This document shows, one piece after another, positions 20,516 through 30,246 of a stretch of 37,952 nucleotides of DNA (position 1 is the stretch's first letter; each line of letters opens with the position of its first letter). A program made the position numbers and the translations under genes. This DNA is from Pezizomycotina sp. ARF18 (lineage: Eukaryota > Ascomycota), in assembly GCA_002224055.1 (NCBI GenBank), contig AZLU01000311.1, positions 1-37,952 on the forward strand, read 5' to 3'. The notes below the pieces were generated by a model. It did no database searches. It was not told the origin of the DNA and was given only the letters and a program-made list of their open reading frames with translations.

Positions 20516-21429
20516 TTATAAGTACACTGTTTCAACCTGGCCGGCCGATGTGTATCCGCCGGTGTTGACGTAGAGTTCCAAGACGCCGTCTTCGACTCCA
20601 TATAATCGGTACCCTTCCAAAGCAAGTGGCCATTCCTCAAGATCTCACCAAAGACCTGGGCGGATATCTCCTCCGGATTTAACCCATCCTCAGGTTCGCC
20701 GGGTCGTTTTGAGTATATGCTGACGACGTCGTGGTCTACCTTGACCGAAAATACCTTCAGGAAAGTGTTCAAACCATCTCGCACGGTCACAGCTCCAACA
20801 GTCCTCCTGATTTTCACGGGAAGTGCCTTGTTTGGTCCATTCGGATGGTGTATGCTAATGCATAATACGAGCTCCCTGACTGCTGGTGAGACGGCATCTT
20901 CGTTGTAGGCGGAGGTTTTGGCGATCGTAATTGCTACAATGCGCGATACGCGCTAGAATAACAAGGTAATTAGTAAATAGCCCCACAGCGCAACAGAATT
21001 CAAGCCGCTAGTAGCTCTTACCCTTGCATGGGTTGTGGGCTTGAATATTACCTTGTTTCTTCTCCACATTGGCCAGAACAGCCGTTAGAAAGGATAGAGG
21101 CCTGAGACGACTCGATCGAAAAGAGGTCTAGTAGCGAATATATATTAACTACCGGTATGCCTCTTCGATCGTCCACGCTACGAATTCTATCATCGCAAAC
21201 ATGGGATGAATTGCGCGCTCCTTTTCTAGCCGTCTCCTTCGAGTTTAGGTTACTGGCTAGTTGGTCTCGGAATAGGAATATATCCATGTCGCTTGCTGAG
21301 GTTTTGATTTGCAGCAAACTTTGGAAATATTTCCAGACTCACGGTACTCGAAACTTGAGATCAAAATATTCGAGTTTTTTCGAAGATCATGAGGAGAACA
21401 TTATTGGGACAATCGTGTAATTTGGCCAT
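20516..21429 (-). pseudogene. F-box family protein F10, inverted copy, broken
   Basis: On the minus strand ATG 21429-21427 reads MAKLHDCPNNVLLMIFE, shifts frame, and continues KLEYFDLKFRVP, a TGA stop in place of what was probably CGA, VWKYFQSLL (F-box) and MDIFLFRDQL. A frame with SFRSSRLRPLSFLTAVLANV follows, matching the region after HPAF in F2. A 69-nt intron (complement 20953-21021) comes next. Then one frame carries VAITIAKTSAYNEDAVSPAV, RELVLCISIHH and VGAVTVRDGLNTFLKVF. A last shift gives GVEDGVLELYVNTGG and a stop at 20518-20516. All family blocks are visible. It is the second inverted copy and lies between the LysM relic and F9. Confidence 0.78.
20953..21021 (-). other. Intron in F10 (69 nt)
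   Basis: Donor GTAAGA at 21021, branch-like TACTAAT, acceptor TTCTAG ending at 20953. It sits between the HPAF-side region and the EDAVSPAV block, as in F2 and F9. Confidence 0.65.
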
Positions 21430-22575
21430 TTCGACAAGGACGCTCAAGGAGACGTGTAATTTAGCGACAGGAATGGCCACAAAAGACTTAGAGGTTCTAG
21501 AACATTGAAGGAGATCTCGAGCGAGGAAATGGGATCAATCTGAGGAGACGACTGTTGGTAGGCTTTATCTAGGACTTTTATAGGATTGATAGTTAATGAA
21601 GTGTTCGAATAACTTTGAGAAAATCACACTAAGTTGAAGAATGTGTTTGTATCTGGCCTTGGACATTTTCTTTTATTTTATTGTTTTATTTATTTTCTCG
21701 AGGCCCAAATTTTCTTCCACGGTCAGCTCATACATTGTACTAACTCAAAGGACGATATGTTATTTCAGCGCTATTGCAAGATCCTAGTCATATTGCATGC
21801 CATCATTTTTATTCCACTATATACGCCTTTTATGTACAAGGTGGCCGCTTCCGCAGGAAGTCTTCTATTACCCAGATACAGGTGAGAATAGAATAAAATA
21901 TATGTAACGCATTCACTGAATCAAACAAGGCAAGAATCCCATTAAGACTGCTGCTGGCCATGATGCGACAACGGGATTCCGGGTCTTAAAACTTGGAGCA
22001 AAGTTAAATGACAGATGAACGCCTTAAAAGCATCGAGCCTCATGACTACACGCCATTTGCTTTAAAAATATCGATTCCAAACGACCCGTCATGTACTACG
22101 CAATTGTACGTTCGCTCTTTATTGTAGCCGTGCATGGAAGTAACTCTTGTATACCTAGCTACAGATGACAACTTTGGCTATTGCCTCTCCTTCATCTTCG
22201 AGCTTGGAAGCACTAAGATCATGGATAATCGCAGACCTGCAGATACGTAGATACACAAATGAAGCCCAAGGATTAATCCGCCGCAATGAATTCTGCGCGA
22301 ACGGGCAGCTCCAGGGCTAATTCGGGTCTGGGGTTAATCTCATAGTTGGCGCAATTCTTGTTTTTCTGTTTGTCCCCCGTAACACAAACGCCAAACCAAA
22401 CGCGTCTCAAGACGCGGCTTACTCCGCTCCGCAAGGCTTAAAAAATTCTGTGAATCACCATTGACTGTTCTTTAAATATTCAACAATCCCCCTATTTTCA
22501 CTAAAGCATCACGGTAGCCGTCCAAGTGTTGCGTGAGATCTCATCACGATTCACAACCCTTCACCCGCCAGCGAT
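21430..22575. other. Divergent intergenic region between F10 and F9
   Basis: About 1.1 kb between two divergently transcribed F-box copies, so it should have held both promoters. A forward frame at 21634-21885 is hydrophobic but begins with TTG and is probably chance in AT-rich DNA. CTTTAAATATT at about 22470 could be a TATA element for F9. Confidence 0.4.
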
Positions 22576-23457
22576 ATGCCACCTAACTCGCACCCTCGAT
22601 CTTCGCCAGGTTGGAAGTCGCAGCCGACATCCTCCGGTATCCTCCCAAATGAAATACTCTTCAAGATATTCAAGCATCTCGGTTACTGGGATCTGCGTAT
22701 GAACATTCCTTATGTATGCCCCTCTTCGCTGCTTTACTGGCCTCGGCGCCGCGAGAATTCGACGAGATCCTATTTTGCGACAAACCTGATCCGGTCATTG
22801 CGGCTCTGCAACTCGCGATGCGGGAGGATAGGGGGTCAGATTCGGACTGGGAGCCACCTCCGGCATATATCCAGAACGACCACGAATACAAAGTGCACCC
22901 GGCGTTCAGGCTGATCTCTTATAAACTGGGTATGAGGCTTCACGATATCGCCATCCAGTATTACGAGAAAGGAGGTATTTAATCACCTCAATACCCGTAA
23001 ATTTTCACTTCTGTATCCTCTGGGCGTATAACTAAGATCACTCCCTAATAGTCCCCGACCAATGCCGCGTTTGGGAGTCTTCAATATGCACGAGAACGCC
23101 GTTACCCGGCTGTTTCCAACCTAGTCGTCCGTATACGCGTCCACCACGGACTGAGATCCACAGGCATTTCGGCGTCCGACTGCGGCACCGTCAGGGAAAT
23201 GGTGTCACAGTTCTTGACGTCATGAAGGCGGTCGCGCGAATAATCCTGCGGACAAAACCGGATCAGCATTGGTACAAGGAGAGGCCGGACAGTGGCTTAT
23301 GGTCGGCGATGAATTGTGCGGGGATCTCAGCGGGGGGCGATGCTATTGCTGCCGCTGGAGAGGGATTAACAGGATCAACGTGGTCGACGGGGTCGTTAAC
23401 CTGTATCTGGAGTTTGGAGACAAGTGCTATGATATAATCGACAGGGAAGAGCAGTGA
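22576..23457 (+). pseudogene. F-box family protein F9, broken
   Basis: ATG 22576 gives a longer N-terminus than the other copies (about 20 extra polar residues), then SGILPNEILFKIFKHLGYWD and LRMNIPYVCP (F-box). The frame shifts at about 22716, where one more C in the C-run would restore PLFAALLASAPREFDEILF. It continues to HEYKVHPAFRLISYKLGM and an intron at 22975-23051. After it, MHENAVT changes frame to PAVSNLVVRIRVHH, another shift gives NGVTVLDVMKAVARI, and a last one RINVVDGVVNLYLEFG, ending at 23457. At least four indels. The NVVDGVVNLYL ending is the clearest example of the family's last block. Confidence 0.82.
22975..23051 (+). other. Intron in F9 (77 nt)
   Basis: GTATTT donor, a TAACTAAG branch sequence at about 23028, and a CTAATAG acceptor ending at 23051. 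Its position between HPAF and ENAV matches the F2 and F10 introns. Confidence 0.6.
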
Positions 23458-23629
23458 AAACATTATCGTATATATCATATTCTTATTGATTCTTACGTCT
23501 AATGGTTTCTTCAAAAAAGCTGTATAGTGAACTTATTACAGGTCGGATTCTTGGTTAACATGACATGCCTATGTATCCCTTTACTCACACCGTTCCTTGG
23601 CCTATGAAAAAGTGCGATCGCTCCTGAAA

Positions 23630-24240
23630 CTACCAACTCTCAAAGGTATCATCCCAATCGTCATCAAATTGCATAAATCCTCTGAACTGAAACCTTGACT
23701 ATTCCAGCAACCTTGATGATAACATCCACCACCACCACCGCCTCCTGCATTTCCTAGATAGTGATTTTGTGCTACCATCTGTAGTGTTGGGTCTTGCTGA
23801 AGCATGTTGTGAAGATCATGTTGCAATTTCTGCGTGCCGAGACCGCAGAGGAATTCCGTCGAGAAATATTAAAGGTTAGTTTTGAGGTAAGAACGAGAGC
23901 TCGGGTGATAAACCAGTTCCTTCTAGGAAAGGAACGAAGCAACGGATCGAGAGGAGAAGAGAGTCTCAATTTGCCATAATATTGCTTCATTCGTGAAAAA
24001 AGCTTCTCGAGTATAGGTTTACCGGACCATATCGCCGATATAATGGCGCCGACGAATTGAACGATAGTCAGAGTTCCATAAATTCTGAGGATGCTTTAGG
24101 ACTGTATCGGGTTAATCAGAGGGCGAGTAGGCTTAACAAGGCATATTTTCGGCACCCATTGCTGGAAACCATGGATAATATAGCGGGCGGGGTTCAAACC
24201 TAATCATGAGTTAAGCTACCTGGCACAAAAGCACTGGTGT
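23630..24240 (-). pseudogene. Unrecognised reverse-strand gene relic
   Basis: Minus-strand pieces read in order: RYIIHGFQQWVPKICLVKP and RPLINPIQS (about 24190-24100), an in-frame stop, then SILRIYGTLTIVQFVGAIIS, hydrophobic enough to be a membrane segment, and KPILEKLFSRMKQYYGKLR (to about 23960). A later frame reads LHNMLQQDPTLQMVAQNHYL, a run of seven glycines and CYHQGCWNSQ. After a shift it ends with RFQFRGFMQFDDDWDD and FESW before the stop at 23632-23630. I do not recognise the family. The acidic ending and the length of the open pieces suggest old coding sequence, but the model is weak. Confidence 0.3.
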
Positions 24241-25053
24241 GGGGCGTTGCAGTCCGCAGTCCAGATTTGCGACGCGCTGCCGAGATAAACAGGAACAGCA
24301 TAATTGGCCCGTGGAGCGTACTGGACCTACGCTTGATGTTTCGCACGTAAATATTTTTCAGAACCTCTCGCTCCTAATACGTTCGTGGAAGGAAGAATTT
24401 ACTCCTCGGCGTATTACAATCACTCTCTGCGCTGATGAACTTTTAATTGATCTGCTCGAAGCCAAGATGCCCTGCCATGTCACCCTATATTTTAAAATGA
24501 TATTCTTCCTTTTCTGCTGTTCACGCACTCAATTCTACTTGATTGCTTCTCCTTTCGCCTCTAGAGGACTACAAAATGGGAAAATAGGAAACTATTTCGA
24601 AAATTCTTTATCGTTCATTTTACAACCATTTAATGGAGACTATGGAAAATGGCCACATTCTCTACCGGCGTGTCAGCCCTTCACTCGGGAGGTAAAATTC
24701 CTTTGCGTTTTGACGATACTTCGTGATTCAGCAGTCAAACATTAATCAACAAGCCTCGCGGTGCATATTAGGAAAAAAAAAAAAAAAAAAAGGTGGATGT
24801 TATTCGACAGAGATTATTCGACAGAGACACAATGTCTGTCTTTTGATCTGTTCTTACAAGGGTTTCGTGGGCCTCTGGCTTTAAAGCTAAGTCTTCTAGA
24901 TATATACCCAAACTTCACTATGTTACGGAGATTTTTCTTGCAACCAACCCAACAAAAACTAGAAACAACTTCTCTTTCCCGCCATTTCCAGAACCCAGAC
25001 GTTTCCCAGCTACGATATCTTTAGCTTCAAGTCTTTCTTTTATACTTTATTAC
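24241..25053. other. No supported gene
   Basis: A 168-codon forward frame ends at 24745 but begins with GTG and has no recognisable domain; its first ATG is near 24467. A 19-base A-run lies at about 24772-24790. Nothing else was identified. Confidence 0.4.
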
Positions 25054-25373
25054 TTGAAACTGTTCAGCTCATTCATCCTGATAACTCTCGAGGAACATCG
25101 TCATGGTATTTGGCGACACGCTAGATATTGGTTCGACCGTTTCGCTTCTCAGGTCAACGATTTCCTCGGCAGGTACAACCGGTGGGACGGTTTTCAATGC
25201 ATCACGTACTTTCCGGCAAGCTATGGTTATTACGGCAATCCAGTCGGCTACAATACCGCTGTCTGGACGGGAGACCTTGGGGTGACCACTTCAACCGTTT
25301 CAAATACACGGTCCAGCAACCGGCGTATAGCGTAAATGTCAACATGAACCACAACATGAGGAAATACTACTAA
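25054..25373 (+). pseudogene. Possible relic of a small secreted protein
   Basis: The frame beginning TTGAAACTG at 25054 reads (L)KLFSSFILITLEEH, like a signal peptide whose ATG became TTG, and goes on through WRHARYWFDRFASQVNDFLG, YNRWDGFQCITYFP and NPVGYNTAVWTGD. An overlapping frame takes over with RPWGDHFNRFKYTVQQPAYS and NMNHNMRKYY, ending at 25373. The aromatic-rich text in two successive frames suggests one protein broken by a single indel and a lost start. I cannot name a family, and with one start codon gone the call is tentative. Confidence 0.35.
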
Positions 25374-26241
25374 AGGTTTTTCCGCTCGATAGAGGTAAGT
25401 CCTCTTATTCCTACGAGCGAGAATAATGTTGGGCTTGGAACTAATGGTTAAAGCTGAGGCTAAGACATGACGACGGTACGATATGGTATGAAAAAGATTC
25501 GGTATAAGTTAGAGGGAATAAAATTTCGGGTATAAGGGTGAAATATAAGCAATGCCAGGAAAGCAATTACAATAAAATACTAGATTACTGTACTCTAGAT
25601 CTCTCTAACCCACACGCGGTCTCTTCTCTTATGTAATATCTCCTAATTGTTTTGTTTCTAATCTCGTTTTTTTTCGCGGATTTTGTCCTACTTTACGTTT
25701 CTGAATTTCCTTCAAATTCTCGCTCTTATAGCAATATCTACTTGAACACATTTTCCCTTCCATCTTCCGTCACGCCGTTGCTCACTGCGTGAGTTTTAAT
25801 AACCGCAAAGCGACGTGGCCTAACTTTGGCGACCAGAATTGCAAATAGAAGGTAACCACAAATAAAGAAGCCAGTAGGAATTCGACAAGTTACTGCATTT
25901 CCGCAAGAGTTGTTAGGACAGGTCATATGCAGTACGAGACGTTTCCATTTCTCTGGTTAGACGAACGCATGCGGAGTTTGCTGGCTCCAAACGCCCGCGT
26001 GTTCGCCTTCTGAGAATTCAGGGGCTAGTGCCGTTGCGTTTTAGGGCAGCGAAGATTTCACAAACAGAAACTGAAAACGATTCATTGAAAATCTAGTATT
26101 TTCCTACGATGGATGATAGTTTAAAGAATGAAACCATTCAGCTATAAAAAGCTTCAGGTTGTCGCCTCGAAATTAGACAAACTCCCGAGTAAACTGAACT
26201 GAAGAAAACATTATACCATCTTTTTACCCTTACCATCCACC
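25374..26241. other. Gene-free stretch with a TATA box at its end
   Basis: About 870 bases without a supported gene. The small reverse frame at 25738-25926 has no recognised domain. GCTATAAAAA at 26141-26150 is a strong TATA box match 92 bases before the ATG at 26242. Confidence 0.45.
26141..26150 (+). promoter_or_regulatory. TATA box upstream of the gene at 26242
   Basis: GCTATAAAAA, followed about 90 bases later by ACCATCCACCATG, a good fungal start context. Confidence 0.5.
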
Positions 26242-26953
26242 ATGTCCAACAAGCTATTCAAGAAAGACTACCAGCATAGGCACCGTTCTCAGCGAACGAC
26301 CATGGATGATGACTTCGATCGTCTCCACGAACGAGACGATGCGTAACATATTGGAGCAAGAACAATAAAATGGATACGAGCTTCAGTGCAAGTATTCTCC
26401 CAACAGTCCGCTTGCTGCCGCTACGGCGCAAATCGCTACCATGGCTCAAGGCGAAAATCTCCCGTCGACGAGCTATGACTACAACGACGCTCAAAGAAGA
26501 CTCGGCAGAGAAACATCTGGTAGCTAAATAGAAGCTCGCTAGACAACACGCAGCGGTCGGGCTGGTTGTTCGCGTCACGACAATCGTTATTTCGACGATG
26601 AGGAAGACAAATTCTCGACAGATACAAACTCTCCATCTTCTAATCGTTCTATTGCCTCAGCATCAGGCTACACTAAAGCATCGAAACATACGCTTGGCCA
26701 AAAGGTTGTATATCACGGTAAGGGTCCAGGAGGCGAGTTTTATGTATCGGCGCCGAGCGAAAGCAACGAGGCCCAACTATTCGAGGAGATGGAGCAGCGC
26801 ATGATGATAGGACAGAGCAGAAAAGTGAGCATAAGTGGGCGATACTATCCCCTTTTTCTTTTATCTCGAAGGAGCTAATGAAGGCTAACAGCATAAACTA
26901 TGCCAGTTGACACGCTCATCAACGGTAGCAACGTCGACAGCAAAAGCTTCGAA
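26242..26953 (+). pseudogene. Unrecognised hydrophilic protein, broken
   Basis: ATG 26242 reads MSNKLFKKDYQHRHRSQRTT and MDDDFDRLHERDDA before a stop at about 26345. A second frame carries NGYELQCKYSPNSPLAAATA and GENLPSTSYDYNDAQRRLG, then stops at about 26526. A third carries RYFDDEEDKFSTDTNSPSSN, HTLGQKVVYHGKGPGGEFYV and EEMEQRMMIGQSRK. A GTGAGC donor at 26825 and TGCCAG acceptor at 26906 would join this to LTRSSTVATSTAKASK and a stop at 26951-26953. The product would be a small, charged, probably disordered protein. No known domain is visible. Promoter, three consistent coding stretches and a plausible intron support a former gene. Confidence 0.45.
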
Positions 26954-28033
26954 ATAGAGATGATGGTGAAAAGTGCTTTCAGGTCATTACTGCTGAAAGA
27001 TTATTAGAAATAGAATTCATGGGCTTTAGTTTTTTTTTTTTTTTTCCTGATGCCGTAAATAATACAGTAGAGGAGGAGTTTGTTTCACGCTGTAACTCAG
27101 AGAGCAATGCAATGCGATGAGTTCTTGTTACACAAATCTGATGAGACCACAAACCATATACCACATCGTCGTGAATTGCATTCGGCGTCTGCATTGCTCT
27201 CGTGTCTTATAAGGCTCCAAGTTATTCGTTGCGGTCCATTGTTCATCCCGCTTAAAGGAAAGGCCAACATCCTCCTGCATCTGCATACTGCACGCCGGGA
27301 TTTTATTGCGCAAAGGGCAAAAAAATACAGCACCTCCTCCACGTTCTTTGGTTCAATTCTCGCCAGTGCAAACTCAAGGTTTTCCACGGAAAGCCCTTCG
27401 AATTCCATGCATGCCGAATTTTATCGACCTTGCAGCCGCCAGGTGGTCCCGTAAATTTCGAGTATGCTTTGCTATTTCCACACCCTTTATCTATAGTTGC
27501 CACTTCTAAGCCGAGAAATCCTAGCGGAAGCTGGAGAAACCACTCAAACGTGGATGTATTTCGTCGCAAACTCAGCAGCTTTGGATATGATTCCCTTTTG
27601 AAACTGTAACCCCAGCATCCTTACAAAGCAATCAGAAAACATCTGGGTTTTGTGCCTATACACGTAAACTGATACGAGTTTCTTGCAAGCATCAGAGCCC
27701 CTCGGAGGTCTAATCCGCGTAGTGGAACCATGTGTCTCTCAGCGAGGCCAGTGCGAAGGGCGGAAAACGGCAGGTCAGAAAGTAATCCCTTGTTGCGGCG
27801 ATCTCTGAGCTCCGCCGGACGCATACGCCGCAAATATATAAAACGCGCAGAGGCCCACCGTCTCCCGAGGTCTAAACATCTCATTTCCAATCTCTTGTTG
27901 CATTGAGCGATTTGACCCTTTTCGAGGTCGGTTATTTTTTTTACTCGTCGAAATTCTCCTAGTAGTCGGGAATTACGGGATTCGAGACGGACGGATAAAT
28001 ATCTCACGTAGGGGCGTTCGGAAGTCGGCGGCG
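26954..28033. other. Intergenic region with unassigned reverse frames
   Basis: Overlapping reverse frames between 27097 and 27569 include GLSVENLEFALARIEPKNVE and KIPACSMQMQEDVGLSFKRD; they might be relics of one small protein, but no domain is recognised. The 128-codon reverse frame at 27621-28007 begins with GTG and lies over the promoter of the next gene, so it is probably chance. AATATATAAAAC at about 27833-27844 is a TATA box for the gene at 28034. Confidence 0.35.
27833..27844 (+). promoter_or_regulatory. TATA box of the beta-lactamase-like gene
   Basis: AATATATAAAAC in a GC-rich setting, about 190 bases before the ATG at 28034. Confidence 0.45.
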
Positions 28034-28535
28034 ATGTCGAAATATTTGATACCTTATCTCGTCGCGTTCAGCGCGTTATTGCTTCCGGCGCAATGCCGCG
28101 ACTTTTCCGGCCCGGATGCCCTCAGACTGGCCCGGTCATACCGCCGTCGGTTATAGATCATGCCCATTTGCAGTCTCTCCTATCAGAGCGCCTGTCTGCG
28201 GAGAAGCTGGCAGACATTCCAGGAGTGAATCGTGATCTGACGTCATTCTCTCTCCATATTAATGGCGGCGGAAAACTCCTCCACGCTGCGCATCACACTG
28301 CAACAAAACGCAATAGCTCAGGTGTAGATAAAGTGGATGGTGACAGCTACTATCGCATCGCGAGTATAACAAAGGTGTTCACGTACCTCGCGACGCTGCT
28401 GGTGGATGGAATGCACCCGGGCGATAGAGTCGGTAAATGGATTCCGGAACTCCGCGTGGAAATGGTGCGCTGGGATGGTGGGAAGGTGTTACGCTGCAGC
28501 AGTTGGGTAGTCACACGGCGGGATTGCCGAGGAGG

Positions 28536-28607
28536 GTATGTTCGAGTGATTTCATACTAGGGTTTCGTTCAGGGAGCCTTCGGTTAACGTACTTTCTGTA
28601 AATGTAG
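28536..28607 (+). other. Intron 1 of the beta-lactamase-like gene (72 nt)
   Basis: GTATGT donor, TTAACG branch-like sequence at about 28584, and ATGTAG acceptor. It falls between GLPR and DYIGDL, a continuous stretch in related proteins; one base is missing on the upstream side. Confidence 0.65.
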
Positions 28608-28985
28608 ATTACATAGGAGACCTAGCGGCTATGGCCAACGATGAGATGGTAGAAGCAGGTTGGCCGCGCGTCGAGCCACCGAAGGGAGAGGACTGTAAAG
28701 AAGATGACCTGGCTTGTCTACGGCGTAATACTCTCCTACTGGCTGCGAGGACTGAGCCGGCGAACCAACCCGGCGTAAGACCGAACTACTCAAATCTGGG
28801 CTTTACCCTTCTCGCTCTGGCGCTGGAAAATGCTACGAATAAGACTTATGACAATGCGGTCAGAGACCTGATATTCGAGCCATTGGGCATGAAGGACTCG
28901 ACTTTAGATATGCCGAAGTTGAACGCGGTGTCATTAGTGTGAATGGAAGCAAGGGGTGGGATTTAGAATTGAAGGTCGATAAAGG

Positions 28986-29045
28986 GTAGGAATTGTACAC
29001 ATTTTGAAGCAATTTTTAAGATTGGGAATTAAACGACTGCTCCAG
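28986..29045 (+). other. Intron 2 of the beta-lactamase-like gene (60 nt)
   Basis: GTAGGA donor and CTCCAG acceptor. Splicing joins KVDKG to AGAMFTTSHDM in frame, the expected sequence around the conserved GAG-MF segment. Confidence 0.65.
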
Positions 29046-29904
29046 GGCCGGTGCAATGTTCACTACCTCACACGACATGTCTCTCTTCCTCAACAATATG
29101 GAAAATAAACTCGAACTCTTCCGAAAGACGCCCGCCTCATATTCCTCCTGGCTATCACCAACTTCCTTCCTCTCATCAAACTACGACGTCGTCGGGGCGC
29201 CATGGGAAATATTCCGTCTAGATGAACATACCCCTGATCACCGACCGATTACGCTATACACAAAAGGTGGCACTCTCCCAGCGTTTGTCAGCGAGATTCA
29301 GATAATACCGGAGTACGGTCTAAGCTTCAGCCTCTTCGTATCAAGTGACCTCACGCAGCAGATAGAAAAACTACAGGATTATATCACCCAGGCTATTATC
29401 GAGGAGACCGAGAAACTAGCGAGGGAGTCTGCAAGGAAGTTATACGGAGGATTATACACTGCAACTGCGCTGGATACGCACGGTCATCGTATGGAGGTGG
29501 AAATCTCGCAGGACTCCGATAAAGCAGCGGGATTGAAGGTTATAAAAATGGTAAAAGGAGATAAAGATATTTTATCGGCACTTTTCAAGTTTGCCTGGTC
29601 CAGCAGCCGAAGGGAAAAGCTACCGCAAGGCTATACTCTTCCGCTGATAACGCAAGGATTTTAGAATCGTGCAATCGCTGAAGGCTATTTCCCTGGAGAG
29701 AAGGAAGGGCCGAAGTATAACGGTAAGGCCTTGGGATGTGTGGGATGGTTTACTGCGGGAATGAGCTACGGCGGCGTTGGAGTGGATCTTGTCAGGTTCC
29801 ATTTTGGTACGAAAGGGGAAGTTGAGAGCTTGGAGATCCCGAGCATGAAGCTTTTTTTGAGAAAGCAGGAACCGAGGCAGGATGTTCCGAGTGCCGAGTT
29901 GTGA

Positions 29905-30241
29905 GACGCGCCTCCATCGTATTGTCCGTAGAAATGGGGCTCGTTCAGGCGGCGACTGTCATGGCAGTAAAAGATCAAATAGACTCCTTCTTTGTTCGCT
30001 TCGATTTTAATGTTTACTCGGTTGTATAATTGCCCCAGGTTGAGGTGTTCCCGTCGGGAAGTTGTTTGAGACATATTTTATCGTATTGTAGTCCAGCCTC
30101 GGTCATTTCTGTGCTATTGCATTGTTCAGCCTATAGAATATTAAAGTCAGCCATTTCCTCAGAGGACTAAGAGAAGACACAGAGACTGTCCATGCAATAG
30201 ATAAACATAAGAGTGATACAATTAACCCTTCTAAAAAACCT
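29905..30241. other. Spacer before the retrotransposon
   Basis: About 340 bases without a gene and without RIP-like composition, right up to the target duplication. A reverse frame at 29766-30074 is a shadow of the lactamase tail. Confidence 0.45.
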
Positions 30242-30246
30242 CTTCA

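Larger units (their letters stand above)
28034..29904 (+). pseudogene. Secreted beta-lactamase-like (class C fold) protein, broken
   Basis: ATG 28034 encodes a signal peptide (MSKYLIPYLVAFSALLLPA). After a shift near 28110 the frame runs SVIDHAHLQSLLSERL, then YYRIASITKVFTYLA; S-I-T-K at 28363-28374 is the SxxK motif holding the catalytic serine and lysine. TLQQLGSHTAGLP lies in another frame, then an intron (28536-28607), then DYIGDLAAMANDEM and NYSNLGFTLLALAL with the Y-S-N motif at 28787-28795. A second intron (28986-29045) joins to GAGAMFTTSHDM. T-K-G-G at 29260-29271 fills the KTG position, with FVSEIQIIPEYGLSFSLFV after it. An in-frame TAG at 29662-29664 interrupts the C-terminal domain, which continues in the same frame (GYFPGEKEGPKYNGKALG, CVGWFTAGMSYGGVGVDLVR) to TGA at 29902-29904. 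The domain order resembles fungal ARB_00930-type proteins. Such proteins are serine hydrolases of mostly unknown substrate, not known resistance enzymes. Four frameshifts and one stop indicate loss of function. Confidence 0.82.

Noticed and set aside
21634-21885. Hydrophobic 83-codon forward frame
   Set aside because: TTG start in AT-rich DNA, no signal-peptide pattern with a proper start, no family resemblance.
24239-24745. 168-codon forward open frame
   Set aside because: Longest frame in the window but starts with GTG, the first ATG is about 230 bases in, and no domain is visible. One such chance frame is expected in 38 kb.
27621-28007. 128-codon reverse frame upstream of the lactamase-like gene
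   Set aside because: Starts with GTG, overlaps the TATA box and leader of the forward gene, and is arginine-rich without any motif.
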